NCBI GenBank assembly: GCA_964620425.1
Contig: CAZUGV010000001.1
Location: forward strand, 1-64,000
Origin: DASXUG01 sp964620425
GTDB lineage: Bacteria > Pseudomonadota > Gammaproteobacteria > Burkholderiales > Methylophilaceae
Direction of reading: 5' to 3'
Length of the DNA stretch: 64,000 bases
The notes under the pieces: generated by a model
Told to the model about the DNA's origin: nothing
Databases searched by the model: none
Seen by the model: the letters and a program-made list of their open reading frames with translations, nothing else
Position numbers and translations under genes: made by a program
Shown here: piece by piece, positions 8,884 through 18,636 of the stretch
How positions within the stretch are numbered: position 1 is the stretch's first letter
Layout: every line of letters starts with the position of its first letter

Positions 8884-8943
8884 GCGGCACTTTTAAAAGC
8901 TATACAAACCTCAATTATTAAACTTTAAGTCGCAGGACAACTT

Positions 8944-9501
8944 ATGAAAACAGCTCAAGAACTTCGCGTAGGTAACGTATTTATGGTGGGTAACGATCCA
9001 ATGGTCGTTTTAAAGGCCGAATACAGCAAATCTGGTCGTAACTCATCTGTCGTAAAAATGAAATTTAAAAACTTGCTGACAGAGTCACCGAGTGAAGCGG
9101 TTTATAAAGCAGACGATAAGTTTGATGTTGTAGTGCTAGAGAAAAAAGATGTCACTTATTCTTACTTTGCAGACCCTATGTACGTGTTTATGGATGCCGA
9201 ATACAATCAGTTCGAAATTGAAGCGGAAACTATGACTGATGCGCTTAACTTCTTAGAAGATGGCATGCCATGCGAAGTAGTGTTTTACAATGGCAAAGCA
9301 ATTTCTGTAGATTTACCAAATGCAGTTGTACGTGAAATTACATACACAGAACCAGCAGTAAAAGGCGACACATCAGGCAAAGTGATGAAGCCAGCAAAAA
9401 TCGCCACAGGCTTTGAATTGCCAGTGCCTTTATTCTGTGAGATTGGCGATAAAATTGAAATTGACACGCGTACATTAGAGTACAAAAACCGCGTTAAATA
9501 A
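8944..9501 (+). CDS. efp: Elongation factor P
   Basis: A 185-residue translation factor that binds between the P and E sites and promotes peptide bond formation at Pro-Pro. The N-terminal KOW-like domain reads AQELRVGNVFMVGNDPMVV, and the modified loop SKSGRNSS has Arg at residue 32 instead of Lys, the hallmark of EarP-type EF-P. The C-terminal OB domain ends in IEIDTRTLEYKNRVK, as usual. AGGA precedes the ATG. Adjacent earP confirms the modification type. Confidence 0.97.
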   Translation: MKTAQELRVGNVFMVGNDPMVVLKAEYSKSGRNSSVVKMKFKNLLTESPSEAVYKADDKFDVVVLEKKDVTYSYFADPMYVFMDAEYNQFEIEAETMTDALNFLEDGMPCEVVFYNGKAISVDLPNAVVREITYTEPAVKGDTSGKVMKPAKIATGFELPVPLFCEIGDKIEIDTRTLEYKNRVK

Positions 9502-9559
9502 GCCAACCTCAAGTGAATAATGGTGTTTTATCACAATATAAATAGTACTTATTCAAACC

Positions 9560-11155
9560 TTGTATAACGCTAAACCTTATCAACTGGCCGCTCGCGGCCT
9601 TTTGTTTTTTGTTTTTATCTTTATCTGCCTAACTTTCCGCCAACACGGGATTAGTAACGATGAGGAAGTACAGCATGTATATGGTCGCTTACTTCTTCAA
9701 TTTTACGAATCAGGCTTTCAAGACCAATCCGCTTTTCATTACAAAAACCTGTACTTGTACGGGGGCTTCTTTGACTTGATTGCAGCAAGCCTAGAAAGAC
9801 TAAACCTACTTTGGATTTGGGATTTACGTCACTTATTAACCAGCTTATTTGGGCTTCTTGGCTTGGTTGCTGTCTATCGAATTGGTAAAGAGATTGAAGG
9901 TCAACGCACTGGATTCTTTGCCGTACTACTGTTAAGCCTAACCGCCGCTTGGTCAGGTGCAATGTTTACCCACACCAAAGATATTCCATTTGCCACCTGC
10001 ATGGCTTGGGCATTGTATTACTCCATCATTGCATGTAAAACGCTACCAAATATCCGCTTACGTACCAGCCTTAAAATTGGTGTTGCAATTGGCTGTGCTT
10101 TAGGAATGCGTATTGGCGGAGGTTTTTCCGTGATTTATTTATTGCTGACACTTTTGTACACAGCTCTGACATTGCATACTAATACACCATCAAAAGTTCA
10201 GTTTTGGCTAAAGAGTATGCTGCATTTACAACCCGCTGCAATACTGGCTTTTCTGCTGATGGCGATTTTTTGGCCTTGGGGCGTAATGGAACCATCACAC
10301 CCATTCGAGGCAGTTAAAGCATTTTCTTACTTTTCTTTCAACATGCTCACTATTGAAGATGGCACAGTCATGAACATTGGTGACGTGCCTAGAATCTATC
10401 TGTTGAGTTATTTGCTTGTCCGTTTGCCAGAGGTGTTTTTGATTGGGTTAGTCGGTTTTCTGACATTTGGCTTTTTAAAGTCTAAACAAACCATGGCGCC
10501 CACATTAGCGCATCAAAAAATAGCGTTAGCGGCTGTAGTAATTGCGTTCTCATTCCCAATGACGTTTGTCCTGCTGACAAAACCAGCACTATACAACGGT
10601 GTTAGGCACTTCACTTTCATACTGCCGCCGTTAGCCATTTTAGCTGGCTACGGAATACATTTAACACTGAGCTATTTACAACGGTCTATGAAACTACAGA
10701 TTAGTTATCTCTCTATTTTATTACTTCTAACGGGCGTGACGCTGACTAAGCTTGCCCTACTTCACCCCTATGAGTATATTTATTACAATGAACTGGCTGG
10801 GGATACCAGTAATGCTGAAAAAAATTGGGAAAGCGATTACTGGTCCAGTAGCTTGCGTGAAGCATCTAATACCCTCATGAACTTACCTTTACCAAAAGCA
10901 GACAAGCCCTATTTGGTTGCAGTTTGTGCAGAAAATATACAAGCAAGTGCTTATTTGGATGAGCGTTTTCAAGTTACTAAAGATTGGGTTGCCGCTGATT
11001 TTTACATGTCGAATACAAATTTACATTGCGACCAAGTGTTACAAGGTGAAATCATCGGATTAGTAAAAAGACTTAACACAACGTTAGCCGTAGTGAAAGA
11101 TAGAAGAAAACTGGTTGGCGAAGCACGTAATCCCAAACCCGCACCAAAATCATAA
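9560..11155 (+). CDS. GT39-family (ArnT/PMT-like) membrane glycosyltransferase
   Basis: A 531-residue polytopic membrane protein. The first periplasmic loop contains SNDEEVQHVYGR, with the acidic pair expected for GT39/GT83 enzymes (about residues 32-43), followed later by HTKDIPF (about 137-143), also conserved. About ten to twelve hydrophobic segments run to residue 400, then a soluble tail. Family role: moving a sugar from an undecaprenyl-phosphate carrier onto a periplasmic acceptor such as lipid A or protein. It is first in an operon with GT2, GtrA and YdjC-type genes, suggesting it is the final transferase. The start is TTG at 9560, with no clear ribosome binding site. Confidence 0.82.
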   Translation: MYNAKPYQLAARGLLFFVFIFICLTFRQHGISNDEEVQHVYGRLLLQFYESGFQDQSAFHYKNLYLYGGFFDLIAASLERLNLLWIWDLRHLLTSLFGLLGLVAVYRIGKEIEGQRTGFFAVLLLSLTAAWSGAMFTHTKDIPFATCMAWALYYSIIACKTLPNIRLRTSLKIGVAIGCALGMRIGGGFSVIYLLLTLLYTALTLHTNTPSKVQFWLKSMLHLQPAAILAFLLMAIFWPWGVMEPSHPFEAVKAFSYFSFNMLTIEDGTVMNIGDVPRIYLLSYLLVRLPEVFLIGLVGFLTFGFLKSKQTMAPTLAHQKIALAAVVIAFSFPMTFVLLTKPALYNGVRHFTFILPPLAILAGYGIHLTLSYLQRSMKLQISYLSILLLLTGVTLTKLALLHPYEYIYYNELAGDTSNAEKNWESDYWSSSLREASNTLMNLPLPKADKPYLVAVCAENIQASAYLDERFQVTKDWVAADFYMSNTNLHCDQVLQGEIIGLVKRLNTTLAVVKDRRKLVGEARNPKPAPKS

Positions 11156-11163
11156 GACAAGTG

Positions 11164-12171
11164 ATGAGTACAAATATGATCGCAACGCAAAATAGACTAG
11201 ACGCAACACCGCACATCACAGTGATTGTGCCTGCCTATAATGAAGCTTCAGCGATTTTCAGCACCGTTGAGAATATTGCTAATAAGCTTAAAGGCCTAAG
11301 CCCCAATTGGGATATTCTAGTGATCGATGACGGTAGCCGGGATGAAACAGCGAATATTGTCAGAAATTTACCAGTTGCAATGAACACTACTTTAGTGAAG
11401 TTTTCACGTAACTTTGGTAAGGAATATGCCATTACCGCTGGCTTGAGTCACGCAACTGGCGACATTGTGATTTGTATGGATGCAGATGGTCAACATTCTT
11501 CCGACTTACTTACCACCATGCTGGATAAATGGCGCGAAGGCTATGACATGGTATATGCCGTTCGCCAAGATAGAGAAGTAGAATCTGCCTTCAAAAAATG
11601 GGGCTCTAAGTTTTTTTACGGCATGATGAGTGCCAGTGGAAAAATCACCATCCCGAAAGATGCTGGGGATTTTCGCTTGATGGATCGTAATGTGGTGAAT
11701 GCACTTAATGCATTGCCAGAGCGCAGCCGCTTCATGAAGGGCATATATGCTTGGGTTGGTTATCAGTCTATTGGTATACCCTACACACCACTTCCTCGCA
11801 CCGCTGGTGAAAGCACCTTCTCACGTTTACGCCTCATGAGTTTAGCTTGGACAGGGATTACAAGCTTCTCAGTGATCCCCTTGCGTTTAGCTAGCGCAGT
11901 TGGGGTGCTTTTGGCGCTGATCGCATTTTGTTATGGTATTGAGGTGGTGATTGATCGCTTGTTTTTTGATGAATCTGTACCTGGTTGGCCAACGGTTGTT
12001 GCTAGCATGATGTTTTTATCGGGTGTACAACTTTTATTCATTGGCATTTTGGGCGAATATCTTGCGCGTATTTACGATGAGGTCAAAGGTCGCCCACCCT
12101 ATATTGTAGCTGAGGTTAGCAAGCCCAAAGCTATCAATGTACAGCCTGAAAACTTTCAAGTTGGAATATGA
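11164..12171 (+). CDS. Polyprenyl-phosphate glycosyltransferase, GT2 (DPM1/GtrB/ArnC-like)
   Basis: The GT-A domain occupies about residues 15-230: ITVIVPAYNEA, ILVIDDGSRDET, MDADGQH (DxD-type metal site) and KDAGDFRLMDR are all characteristic. Two hydrophobic helices follow (about 232-255 and 270-300), as in GtrB and ArnC. The family loads a nucleotide-sugar onto undecaprenyl phosphate at the inner face of the membrane. It overlaps the next gene (GtrA) by 4 bp (ATGA). GTG at 11161 is an alternative start. Confidence 0.9.
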   Translation: MSTNMIATQNRLDATPHITVIVPAYNEASAIFSTVENIANKLKGLSPNWDILVIDDGSRDETANIVRNLPVAMNTTLVKFSRNFGKEYAITAGLSHATGDIVICMDADGQHSSDLLTTMLDKWREGYDMVYAVRQDREVESAFKKWGSKFFYGMMSASGKITIPKDAGDFRLMDRNVVNALNALPERSRFMKGIYAWVGYQSIGIPYTPLPRTAGESTFSRLRLMSLAWTGITSFSVIPLRLASAVGVLLALIAFCYGIEVVIDRLFFDESVPGWPTVVASMMFLSGVQLLFIGILGEYLARIYDEVKGRPPYIVAEVSKPKAINVQPENFQVGI

Positions 12172-12578
12172 AACATCAGAAGACTGTAGATGCTCAACTA
12201 TTTAAGCACTCTTCTTATTGGTTTATTGCGGTAGGTGCGAGTGCAGCACTGGTTCATTATGTAGTGGCCGTAACCATCAATCAATTTTCAATAGTGACTG
12301 CGGGGGTCGCCAATGTTATCGGTTTCGGCATCGCTTTTCCAGTCAGTTACTTTGGCCACCGTTTGTTATCATTTGCACAACAGCAAACAAGCCACCAACA
12401 AACACTCCCTCGATTTTTGCTCGTTGCCAGTGGAGGTTTTTTTGCCAACCAACTATTGTTACTATTGTGCTTACAGTATACAAATCTACCTTTTTGGTTA
12501 GCACTCGGTTTAGTCATGATTATCATCGCTGTCACCACCTACCTCTTAAGCCGTTATTGGGCATTTAAAGCCAAATGA
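12168..12578 (+). CDS. GtrA family membrane protein (putative lipid-linked sugar flippase)
   Basis: A 136-residue protein with four hydrophobic helices (about 17-38, 43-65, 80-103 and 107-130), the layout of GtrA. Typical signatures include YFGHRLLSF and YLLSRYWAF at the C-terminus. Family role, partly inferred in the literature: translocating undecaprenyl-phosphate-linked sugar to the periplasm. It sits between the GT2 gene and the deacetylase with 4-bp overlaps on both sides, so tight coupling is visible. Confidence 0.9.
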   Translation: MKHQKTVDAQLFKHSSYWFIAVGASAALVHYVVAVTINQFSIVTAGVANVIGFGIAFPVSYFGHRLLSFAQQQTSHQQTLPRFLLVASGGFFANQLLLLLCLQYTNLPFWLALGLVMIIIAVTTYLLSRYWAFKAK

Positions 12579-13372
12579 AAAAAATCATTATGACTGCGGA
12601 TGATTTCGCGCAAAGTGAAAACATTGACCAAGGTATTCTAGAATTGATTAGAATGGGTAGCGTGACTGCTACCTCCTGCCTGACACTTAGCCCACGCTGG
12701 CAAGATGCAGCAAAATCAATTACCTCGGAAATTCGTCAGCTAGCAGATATAGGCTTGCACCTTGATTTTACGCAGTATCCGCAAGTGCTTCATAACAAGC
12801 TTTATACACTTATATTTAAAACTTATGCTCGCGCCCTCCCCTATGCACAAATTGTTCGGTCAATCCATCAACAATTAGACAATTTTGAACATACGTTAGG
12901 TACACCGCCAGATTATATTGACGGTCATCAACATGTACATCAACTGCCACAAATTAGGGAGGTGTTAATTGAGGTGTTAACGAAGCGATACCCTAAAAAT
13001 TTACCTTGGCTGCGTATATCTAAACCATTGAACCAAGATGGCATTAAAGCCAGGATTATTGGCGCGCTAGGTGCTGATGCGTTAGAAAAACAAGCAATAG
13101 CAGCCAATATCAAACATACTAAATCCCTTTTAGGTGTATATGACTTTGATATTTCACAACAAAACTACGAAAAAAAACTGAACGCTTGGTTCAGTCTTAA
13201 TCATGTCAACCCCACGGCTTTTATGTGTCACCCCGCACTGGCGAAAGTGGAAAATAGCAATCAATTAAATGACCCGATTTATTCAGCGAGATTGGTCGAA
13301 TACCAAGTGTTGTCTGGAGGTGGCTTTATGCGCTTATTAGAACAACAACAAGTCAAATTAATTCGCGGGTAA
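12575..13372 (+). CDS. YdjC/ChbG/NaxD/HpnK-type carbohydrate deacetylase
   Basis: 265 residues. Metal and catalytic motifs of the YdjC family are intact: MTADDFAQS (about residue 6-14), GLHLDF (about 59), DYIDGHQHVHQLP (about 110-122) and MCHPAL (about 215). The family removes N-acetyl groups from N-acetylhexosamine-containing substrates. In Francisella NaxD and Bordetella LgmC, relatives act on undecaprenyl-phosphate-linked HexNAc so that a free aminosugar can be placed on lipid A. The operon context (GT2, GtrA, GT39) fits that role; an HpnK-like role in hopanoid synthesis is less likely because no hopanoid genes are nearby. Confidence 0.87.
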   Translation: MKKIIMTADDFAQSENIDQGILELIRMGSVTATSCLTLSPRWQDAAKSITSEIRQLADIGLHLDFTQYPQVLHNKLYTLIFKTYARALPYAQIVRSIHQQLDNFEHTLGTPPDYIDGHQHVHQLPQIREVLIEVLTKRYPKNLPWLRISKPLNQDGIKARIIGALGADALEKQAIAANIKHTKSLLGVYDFDISQQNYEKKLNAWFSLNHVNPTAFMCHPALAKVENSNQLNDPIYSARLVEYQVLSGGGFMRLLEQQQVKLIRG

Positions 13373-13413
13373 ACTCTAAACTAAAGCCTATGCATACCCA
13401 GATATACTCACCA

Positions 13414-13923
13414 CTATAGGGGTTTAATAGCAACTTTCTTTTTGATGACGCTCGGCTTAGCAACCGATTTAACAGGTACAGATGGCTTCATCACACAATA
13501 CTCAAAACCATAGTTACCTCCACTATCATCTGGCTCATAGTATTGATTACGAAAACTCCAAAGCCCGCCTTTGATTTTTTTCATTTCTGCGATACCTGTG
13601 CTGTATTCAACACTACGCCCTTCAATGAGCGTATAAGAAAGCGCTATCCGATTTCCATCAGCCACCACTTGTCCCTTATATTTGCTGGCATTATCAGTTT
13701 CAGTGCTAAAATCATAAGCACCAAATTTACCGTAACTACTCACGCGATTGAGTTTAAGCACAGCAGTTACTTCGTAATCACCTACCTGCTCATTACTTCC
13801 TTTGCAAGCATAGGTACCACTAAAGTTTGTGCCAGTAAATGCTGGTTTCGCTTGTGCAGTACCTATCAATACTAATGCACCAATCAAACTCAGCACAGAT
13901 AACCTGCAAGACTTTGAAATCAA
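13414..13923 (-). CDS. Hypothetical secreted protein
   Basis: A 169-residue protein with a clear signal peptide (about residues 1-25, ending GTAQA). The mature part is predicted to be beta-rich (FSGTYACKGSNE, VLKLNRVSSYGKFGAYDF, GLWSFRNQYYEPDD) with two Cys that could form a disulfide, and a Lys/Val-rich tail. I recognise no domain. It is convergent with the deacetylase gene and separate from the flanking glycan genes. Confidence 0.75.
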   Translation of the reverse strand: MISKSCRLSVLSLIGALVLIGTAQAKPAFTGTNFSGTYACKGSNEQVGDYEVTAVLKLNRVSSYGKFGAYDFSTETDNASKYKGQVVADGNRIALSYTLIEGRSVEYSTGIAEMKKIKGGLWSFRNQYYEPDDSGGNYGFEYCVMKPSVPVKSVAKPSVIKKKVAIKPL

Positions 13924-14122
13924 TTTTTATCCCTTATTTTCAATCAATTCTTATAATGTGCTAATTGTAGCGCGATGTAGGGCAAACATGTAGATATCTC
14001 ACAATGAATTTTATGGCTTTTGTTTCGCTTGTTCTTTGTCTTTATGGTTGCAGTGCTTTATCATATGCACCTTGTTAACACACTTGTTGCTGGTTACTCT
14101 CAGGCAACGGAAATCTCAATTG

Positions 14123-15763
14123 ATGATGTTTAGTTCTAGGCAATTTAGTACTAGCCCTGCCAATCTCCGTTGGTACGGTTTATTTAATCTTATTCTACTT
14201 GCATTACTATGTGCGTGGTTTTGGCAAAAAAATCAGAGTGTTATATTGCCAGATGCCATTTTGCCCACAAACAATAAAGTGCAGTGCATTTCATATGCGC
14301 CTTACTATGGTAAAGAACAAACACCATTTAAGATTGATACACTTATTTCCACCACTCAAATTGATGAAGATTTAGCAAAAATCTCAAAAATCTCTAGTTG
14401 TGTACGTATTTATTCTGTTGGTCAGGGTTTAGATTATGTGCCTGAAGCTGCTGCCAAGTTAGGCATGAAAGTTTTGGTGGGTGCTTGGATAGGATGGATG
14501 CCAGCCGACAATGAAAAAGAAGTTAACCTATTGATTAAGTTGGCTAAGAGGTATCCAGATACGATTAAAGGTTTGATTATTGGTAATGAAGTGCTATTGC
14601 GTGGTGAGCAAAAAGAAGCAACTTTGCAAATGTACATTGAACGAGTTAAGCGAGAAACAAACATACCTGTAACGTACGCGGATGTTTGGGAGTTTTGGCT
14701 TAAACACAAGAACTTAGCGAAATCGGTAGATTTCGTCACGATACACATCCTCCCTTATTGGGAAGACGATCCACAAGCGGTCGAGCATGCCATTCAACAT
14801 ACGAATATCGTCATGAAGAAAGTATCATCGACTTTTGATAAGCCGATTTTAATTGGTGAAACGGGATGGCCTTCTATCGGGCGCCAACGTGAACAGTCTA
14901 TCCCTAGTCCGATTAACCAAGCGCGTTATATGCGTGAGTTTCTACGTGAAGCCCATCTAAATAATTGGAATTACAATATTATTGAGGCGGTGGATCAACC
15001 TTGGAAACGCAAGTTAGAAGGAACAGTAGGTGGTTTTTGGGGTATTTTTGATACTAATTTTTCACCTAAATTTAACTTCACGGGTGCATTTGAAGAACGT
15101 AATGATGGCTACATACCACTTTATGCTGGCATTGCTGGGAGCATTATATTAACGCTCATGTCATTACTGTTGGGTGACAAAAGACCATTAGCATTATTCA
15201 ACATGGCAGTTTTAGGTGGGTTAACAGGTGCGATATTGATATTACAATTCGAGAACCTAAATACTGCTTGTGGGAATGGCGATTGGGTATCAGCATTCAC
15301 TTGTGTACAAGCGGCTGGGCGCCCTCTTTTTAGCCTTATTCATTTACTAGAGTGGTTCTATTTTGGCGGTGCTGTATTGGTGAGTTTACTTGCAATCCTC
15401 AGCTTTCCCGCTCTGATATTCAAGTCATCAGCGCAATCCAACAGCATTATTCGAATTAGCCTGCTCATGCTCTTGCTTGGCGCTGTTACTGCTGGCTTTC
15501 TTCTTCTGTTTGATGGTCGTTACCGAGATTTTCCTGTAATTATTGATGGTTTTATTGCGATTCAATTGTCTATTGGTTTAATGATAGCCAATGTCAAAAT
15601 TCAATTCCCCAAACAACCATATAAAGCCTTAAGTTTAACCGCTTTATTGGCAGCCGTTATCTGCTACGTACTTGAACCCACTAACTGGAATGCTATTTTT
15701 TGGGTTGCGATTACAGTGCTGCTCGCTATCGCTTGTGGTCTTAAAAAACGCATTGTTAATTAA
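14123..15763 (+). CDS. GH17-domain membrane protein, NdvC-like beta-glucan synthesis
   Basis: An N-terminal transmembrane helix is followed by a periplasmic GH17 domain with acid/base Glu in GNEVLLRGE and nucleophile Glu in IGETGWPS. After that come about eight hydrophobic helices (about residues 325-545). The GH17 fold here is usually a glucan transferase (branching or cyclising beta-1,3-glucans) rather than a degrading enzyme. The next gene is a GH17-GT2 fusion, so the pair resembles ndvC/ndvB for cyclic or branched beta-glucan synthesis. Start is uncertain: TTG at 14036 would add 29 hydrophobic residues; I chose the first ATG before the strong helix. Confidence 0.8.
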   Translation: MMFSSRQFSTSPANLRWYGLFNLILLALLCAWFWQKNQSVILPDAILPTNNKVQCISYAPYYGKEQTPFKIDTLISTTQIDEDLAKISKISSCVRIYSVGQGLDYVPEAAAKLGMKVLVGAWIGWMPADNEKEVNLLIKLAKRYPDTIKGLIIGNEVLLRGEQKEATLQMYIERVKRETNIPVTYADVWEFWLKHKNLAKSVDFVTIHILPYWEDDPQAVEHAIQHTNIVMKKVSSTFDKPILIGETGWPSIGRQREQSIPSPINQARYMREFLREAHLNNWNYNIIEAVDQPWKRKLEGTVGGFWGIFDTNFSPKFNFTGAFEERNDGYIPLYAGIAGSIILTLMSLLLGDKRPLALFNMAVLGGLTGAILILQFENLNTACGNGDWVSAFTCVQAAGRPLFSLIHLLEWFYFGGAVLVSLLAILSFPALIFKSSAQSNSIIRISLLMLLLGAVTAGFLLLFDGRYRDFPVIIDGFIAIQLSIGLMIANVKIQFPKQPYKALSLTALLAAVICYVLEPTNWNAIFWVAITVLLAIACGLKKRIVN

Positions 15764-15783
15764 CTCAACTTCCTGATAATTGA

Positions 15784-18366
15784 ATGAATACTCTGAATAA
15801 ATTTAGCTCTCGGTTTTTAATACCTATCCTCTTTGCAACAATCGTTGCAGCTTGCCACTTTGCCATATGGGCGATCACCAATCGTGCCACTGAGCTTCTA
15901 GACGCACCTCCCATTGTGCATGGCTTTGCTTATAGCGGCTTTCAAGAAGATCAAAGCCCGTTGGAAAAAGAATATCCAAGTACCGCAGAATTAGTCGGGG
16001 ATTTAAAGCTTTTAAAGCATTACACCAATCGCATCCGTATTTATGGGGCATTAGAAAACTCAGAAGTCACTGCATTAGCGTCTAAATTAGGATTCAAGGT
16101 AACAGCTGGGGCATGGCTCGGAGCAGATTTAGAAGCCAACAGACGTGAAATCGAAGCATTGAAAGAAAAAATAAAATTCTACCCAAGTGTTGAGCGCGCT
16201 ATTGTTGGTAATGAAGTGCTATTAAGAAACGACCTCACACCAGAGGCGCTAATGCAATATTTAGATGAAGTTAGAGCTGGTACAGATATCCCCATTTCGA
16301 GTGCTGAACCTTGGCATGTATGGCTAAAAAACCCTGAATTAGTTAAGCATGTAGACTACATTGCAGTCCATTTACTGCCCTATCATGAAGGGGTGCCTGT
16401 AGATCAAGCAGTTAATTACTCTATTCAGCGCTATAACGAATTAATGGCGGCTTATCCACGTAAAAAAATTGTGGTTACCGAAATTGGCTGGCCTAGTCGT
16501 GGCCCCACGATTGGCGCATCTGTTGCGTCAGAAGTCAATCAAGCACGGTTTGTACGAGAGTTTTTAGCTAAAACGGCTTATCAGAACTACGACTATTATC
16601 TAATGGAAGCTATAGATCAACCTTGGAAGCAACATATTGAAGGTTGGGCTGGTGCTTATTGGGGGATGTTCGATGCATCTCGACACCCAAAATACTCATT
16701 AAAAGGTGCAGTACCGCGTGATAACCGCTGGATACAAAAAGCCGAATGGGCAACAGCGATAGCCTTCTTGCCAATTTTATTTATTGGTTGGCGCTTCAGA
16801 CACTGGGGCGTGGGCGGAAAAATCTCCATGGCGATACTTCTGCAAGCCTGTATTACGACCTTAGTCGTTGCTTGGAACCTACCTGGAGACTACTACTACA
16901 CCCTTCGAGATTTCATTGTTTTGATTGGTCTAATTATTGGCATGGCACTCACCTCTGCCGTGTTGATGATTTATGCAGTTGAGTTCAGTGAGGTGATGTT
17001 TAAAGGCAAATGGCTTCGCGCATACAAGCGTGCAAAACCACTTCCCAGTGACCAAGAGCTGTTTGTGTCGATCCATTTAGCCTGCTATAACGAGCCACCT
17101 GAAATGGTCATCGCCACTATCGATAGCTTACATCAGCTCAGTTATCAAAATTTCGAAGTAATTGTCGTCGACAACAACACCAAAGACGAAGCGAAATGGA
17201 AGCCTCTAGAAGCCTACATGGCAAACATGCCAGATAATTTTAAGTTTTTCCATTTACCAAGCTGGCCTGGCTTTAAGGCAGGTGCTCTTAATTTTGCACT
17301 GACAAAAACCAACCCGAAAGCTCAGGTGATTGGGGTAGTGGATGCAGATTATGTCGTCACCCAAGATTGGCTGTCTGACTTAGTACCACATTTCTCCGAA
17401 CCGAATGTCGCTGTAGTACAAGCGCCACAAGCACACCGTGATTGGGAGCACAATTTTTTCAGGCGCATGAGCAACTGGGAATTCGAAGGTTTCTTTCGTA
17501 TTGGCATGCACCATCGACATGAACGCAACGCGCTAATTCAGCACGGAACAATGACACTAGTAAGACATCAAGCACTCAAAGAAGTCGGTGGATGGTCTGA
17601 ATGGTGCATTTGCGAAGATACTGAACTAGGCTTACGTTTGTTAGAAAGTGGTTTAGAACTGCGCTATGTCGATGATACTTTTGGCCGTGGGCTAACCCCA
17701 GCCAACTTTAACGCTCTTAAATCACAACGCTTTCGCTGGGCTTTTGGTGCTATGCAAATTCTTAAACACCACATGCCAAAATTGCTGGGCAACTCTACGC
17801 TAAGTTTTGGACAGCGATACCACTTTTTAACAGGCTGGTTCGGCTGGTTGGGTGATGCTTTACAACTATTTTTCACATTAGGATCAATTGGCTGGACGCT
17901 TGCTATGCTCGCCTTTCCTACTGCATTTAGCTTACCTGTAGCCATTATGATCGCCCCAATTCTATGCTTTTTAGCCATCAAAGCAGCTTTGGGTCCTGTG
18001 CTGTATCGTAAAACAATGAACTGTAGCTGGCTCGATATTTTAGGTGCCTCGCTCGCGAGCTTAGGTTTATCTCACGCCATTGCTCGCGGCGTAATGATGG
18101 GGCTAATTCAAAAACGTGGAGAGTTCAAAGTAACAGCAAAGGGTAAAGTCGTTGGCAGTAAACTAGATATTCTAAAACCCATCCGTGAAGAGTTTTTGCT
18201 GCTACTTGCACTAATCATCGCCAGTCTTGCAATGCTCTTTACAAGAGGCTTTCATAATATTGACGCTCAATTATGGGTGACGATGTTAGCACTACAGTCT
18301 TTACCGTATTTAAGCGCTTTAGCTTGTCAGGTGATTGCCGAAATGCCAGAGCGCAGCGTTAGCTAG
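15784..18366 (+). CDS. GH17-GT2 fusion, NdvB-like beta-glucan synthase
   Basis: An 860-residue protein. Residues about 1-30 are a membrane anchor. Residues about 40-310 form a GH17 domain with GNEVLLRND and TEIGWPSRG supplying the two catalytic Glu. After two helices (about 320-400) comes a GT2 processive synthase domain: SIHLACYNEPPE, DADYVV, CEDTELG and QRFRWAFGA (the Q-x-x-R-W motif) at about 420-655. More helices follow to the C-terminus. This architecture is known in Pseudomonas and Azotobacter NdvB proteins, which make periplasmic beta-1,3-glucans. It is 20 bp downstream of the NdvC-like gene. Confidence 0.9.
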   Translation: MNTLNKFSSRFLIPILFATIVAACHFAIWAITNRATELLDAPPIVHGFAYSGFQEDQSPLEKEYPSTAELVGDLKLLKHYTNRIRIYGALENSEVTALASKLGFKVTAGAWLGADLEANRREIEALKEKIKFYPSVERAIVGNEVLLRNDLTPEALMQYLDEVRAGTDIPISSAEPWHVWLKNPELVKHVDYIAVHLLPYHEGVPVDQAVNYSIQRYNELMAAYPRKKIVVTEIGWPSRGPTIGASVASEVNQARFVREFLAKTAYQNYDYYLMEAIDQPWKQHIEGWAGAYWGMFDASRHPKYSLKGAVPRDNRWIQKAEWATAIAFLPILFIGWRFRHWGVGGKISMAILLQACITTLVVAWNLPGDYYYTLRDFIVLIGLIIGMALTSAVLMIYAVEFSEVMFKGKWLRAYKRAKPLPSDQELFVSIHLACYNEPPEMVIATIDSLHQLSYQNFEVIVVDNNTKDEAKWKPLEAYMANMPDNFKFFHLPSWPGFKAGALNFALTKTNPKAQVIGVVDADYVVTQDWLSDLVPHFSEPNVAVVQAPQAHRDWEHNFFRRMSNWEFEGFFRIGMHHRHERNALIQHGTMTLVRHQALKEVGGWSEWCICEDTELGLRLLESGLELRYVDDTFGRGLTPANFNALKSQRFRWAFGAMQILKHHMPKLLGNSTLSFGQRYHFLTGWFGWLGDALQLFFTLGSIGWTLAMLAFPTAFSLPVAIMIAPILCFLAIKAALGPVLYRKTMNCSWLDILGASLASLGLSHAIARGVMMGLIQKRGEFKVTAKGKVVGSKLDILKPIREEFLLLLALIIASLAMLFTRGFHNIDAQLWVTMLALQSLPYLSALACQVIAEMPERSVS

Positions 18367-18466
18367 TGATATGCAAATGATTGCTTGTGTGATCAAAGGA
18401 GGTATATTATCCGCTTTAGACTTCAAATGACGCTAAACATAACCAATTAGTTTCCATTTAAACCAG

Positions 18467-18499
18467 ATTCAGACTATTTTTATCGAGAAAAATCTGAAT
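18467..18499. repeat. Inverted repeat upstream of the HD-GYP gene
   Basis: ATTCAGA (18467-18473) and TCTGAAT (18493-18499) with an inner T5/A5 match. It lies in the 270-bp gap after the beta-glucan gene. There is no T-tract directly after the stem, so terminator function is doubtful. Confidence 0.4.
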
Positions 18500-18636
18500 G
18501 TTTAGATGTTAGTATTTTGCTTCAATCAACCGATTGGTTATTTGTGGGCATTTAAAAGTGTTAACTGGTCAACAAAGTTTACTTTTTAACGTTATTATCA
18601 TGCACTTTAGAGATGGGATAATTTTACAAATACTCT

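Noticed and set aside
11002..11190. Small antisense frame at the GT39/GT2 junction
   Set aside because: It overlaps two solid genes and has no homology I recognise.
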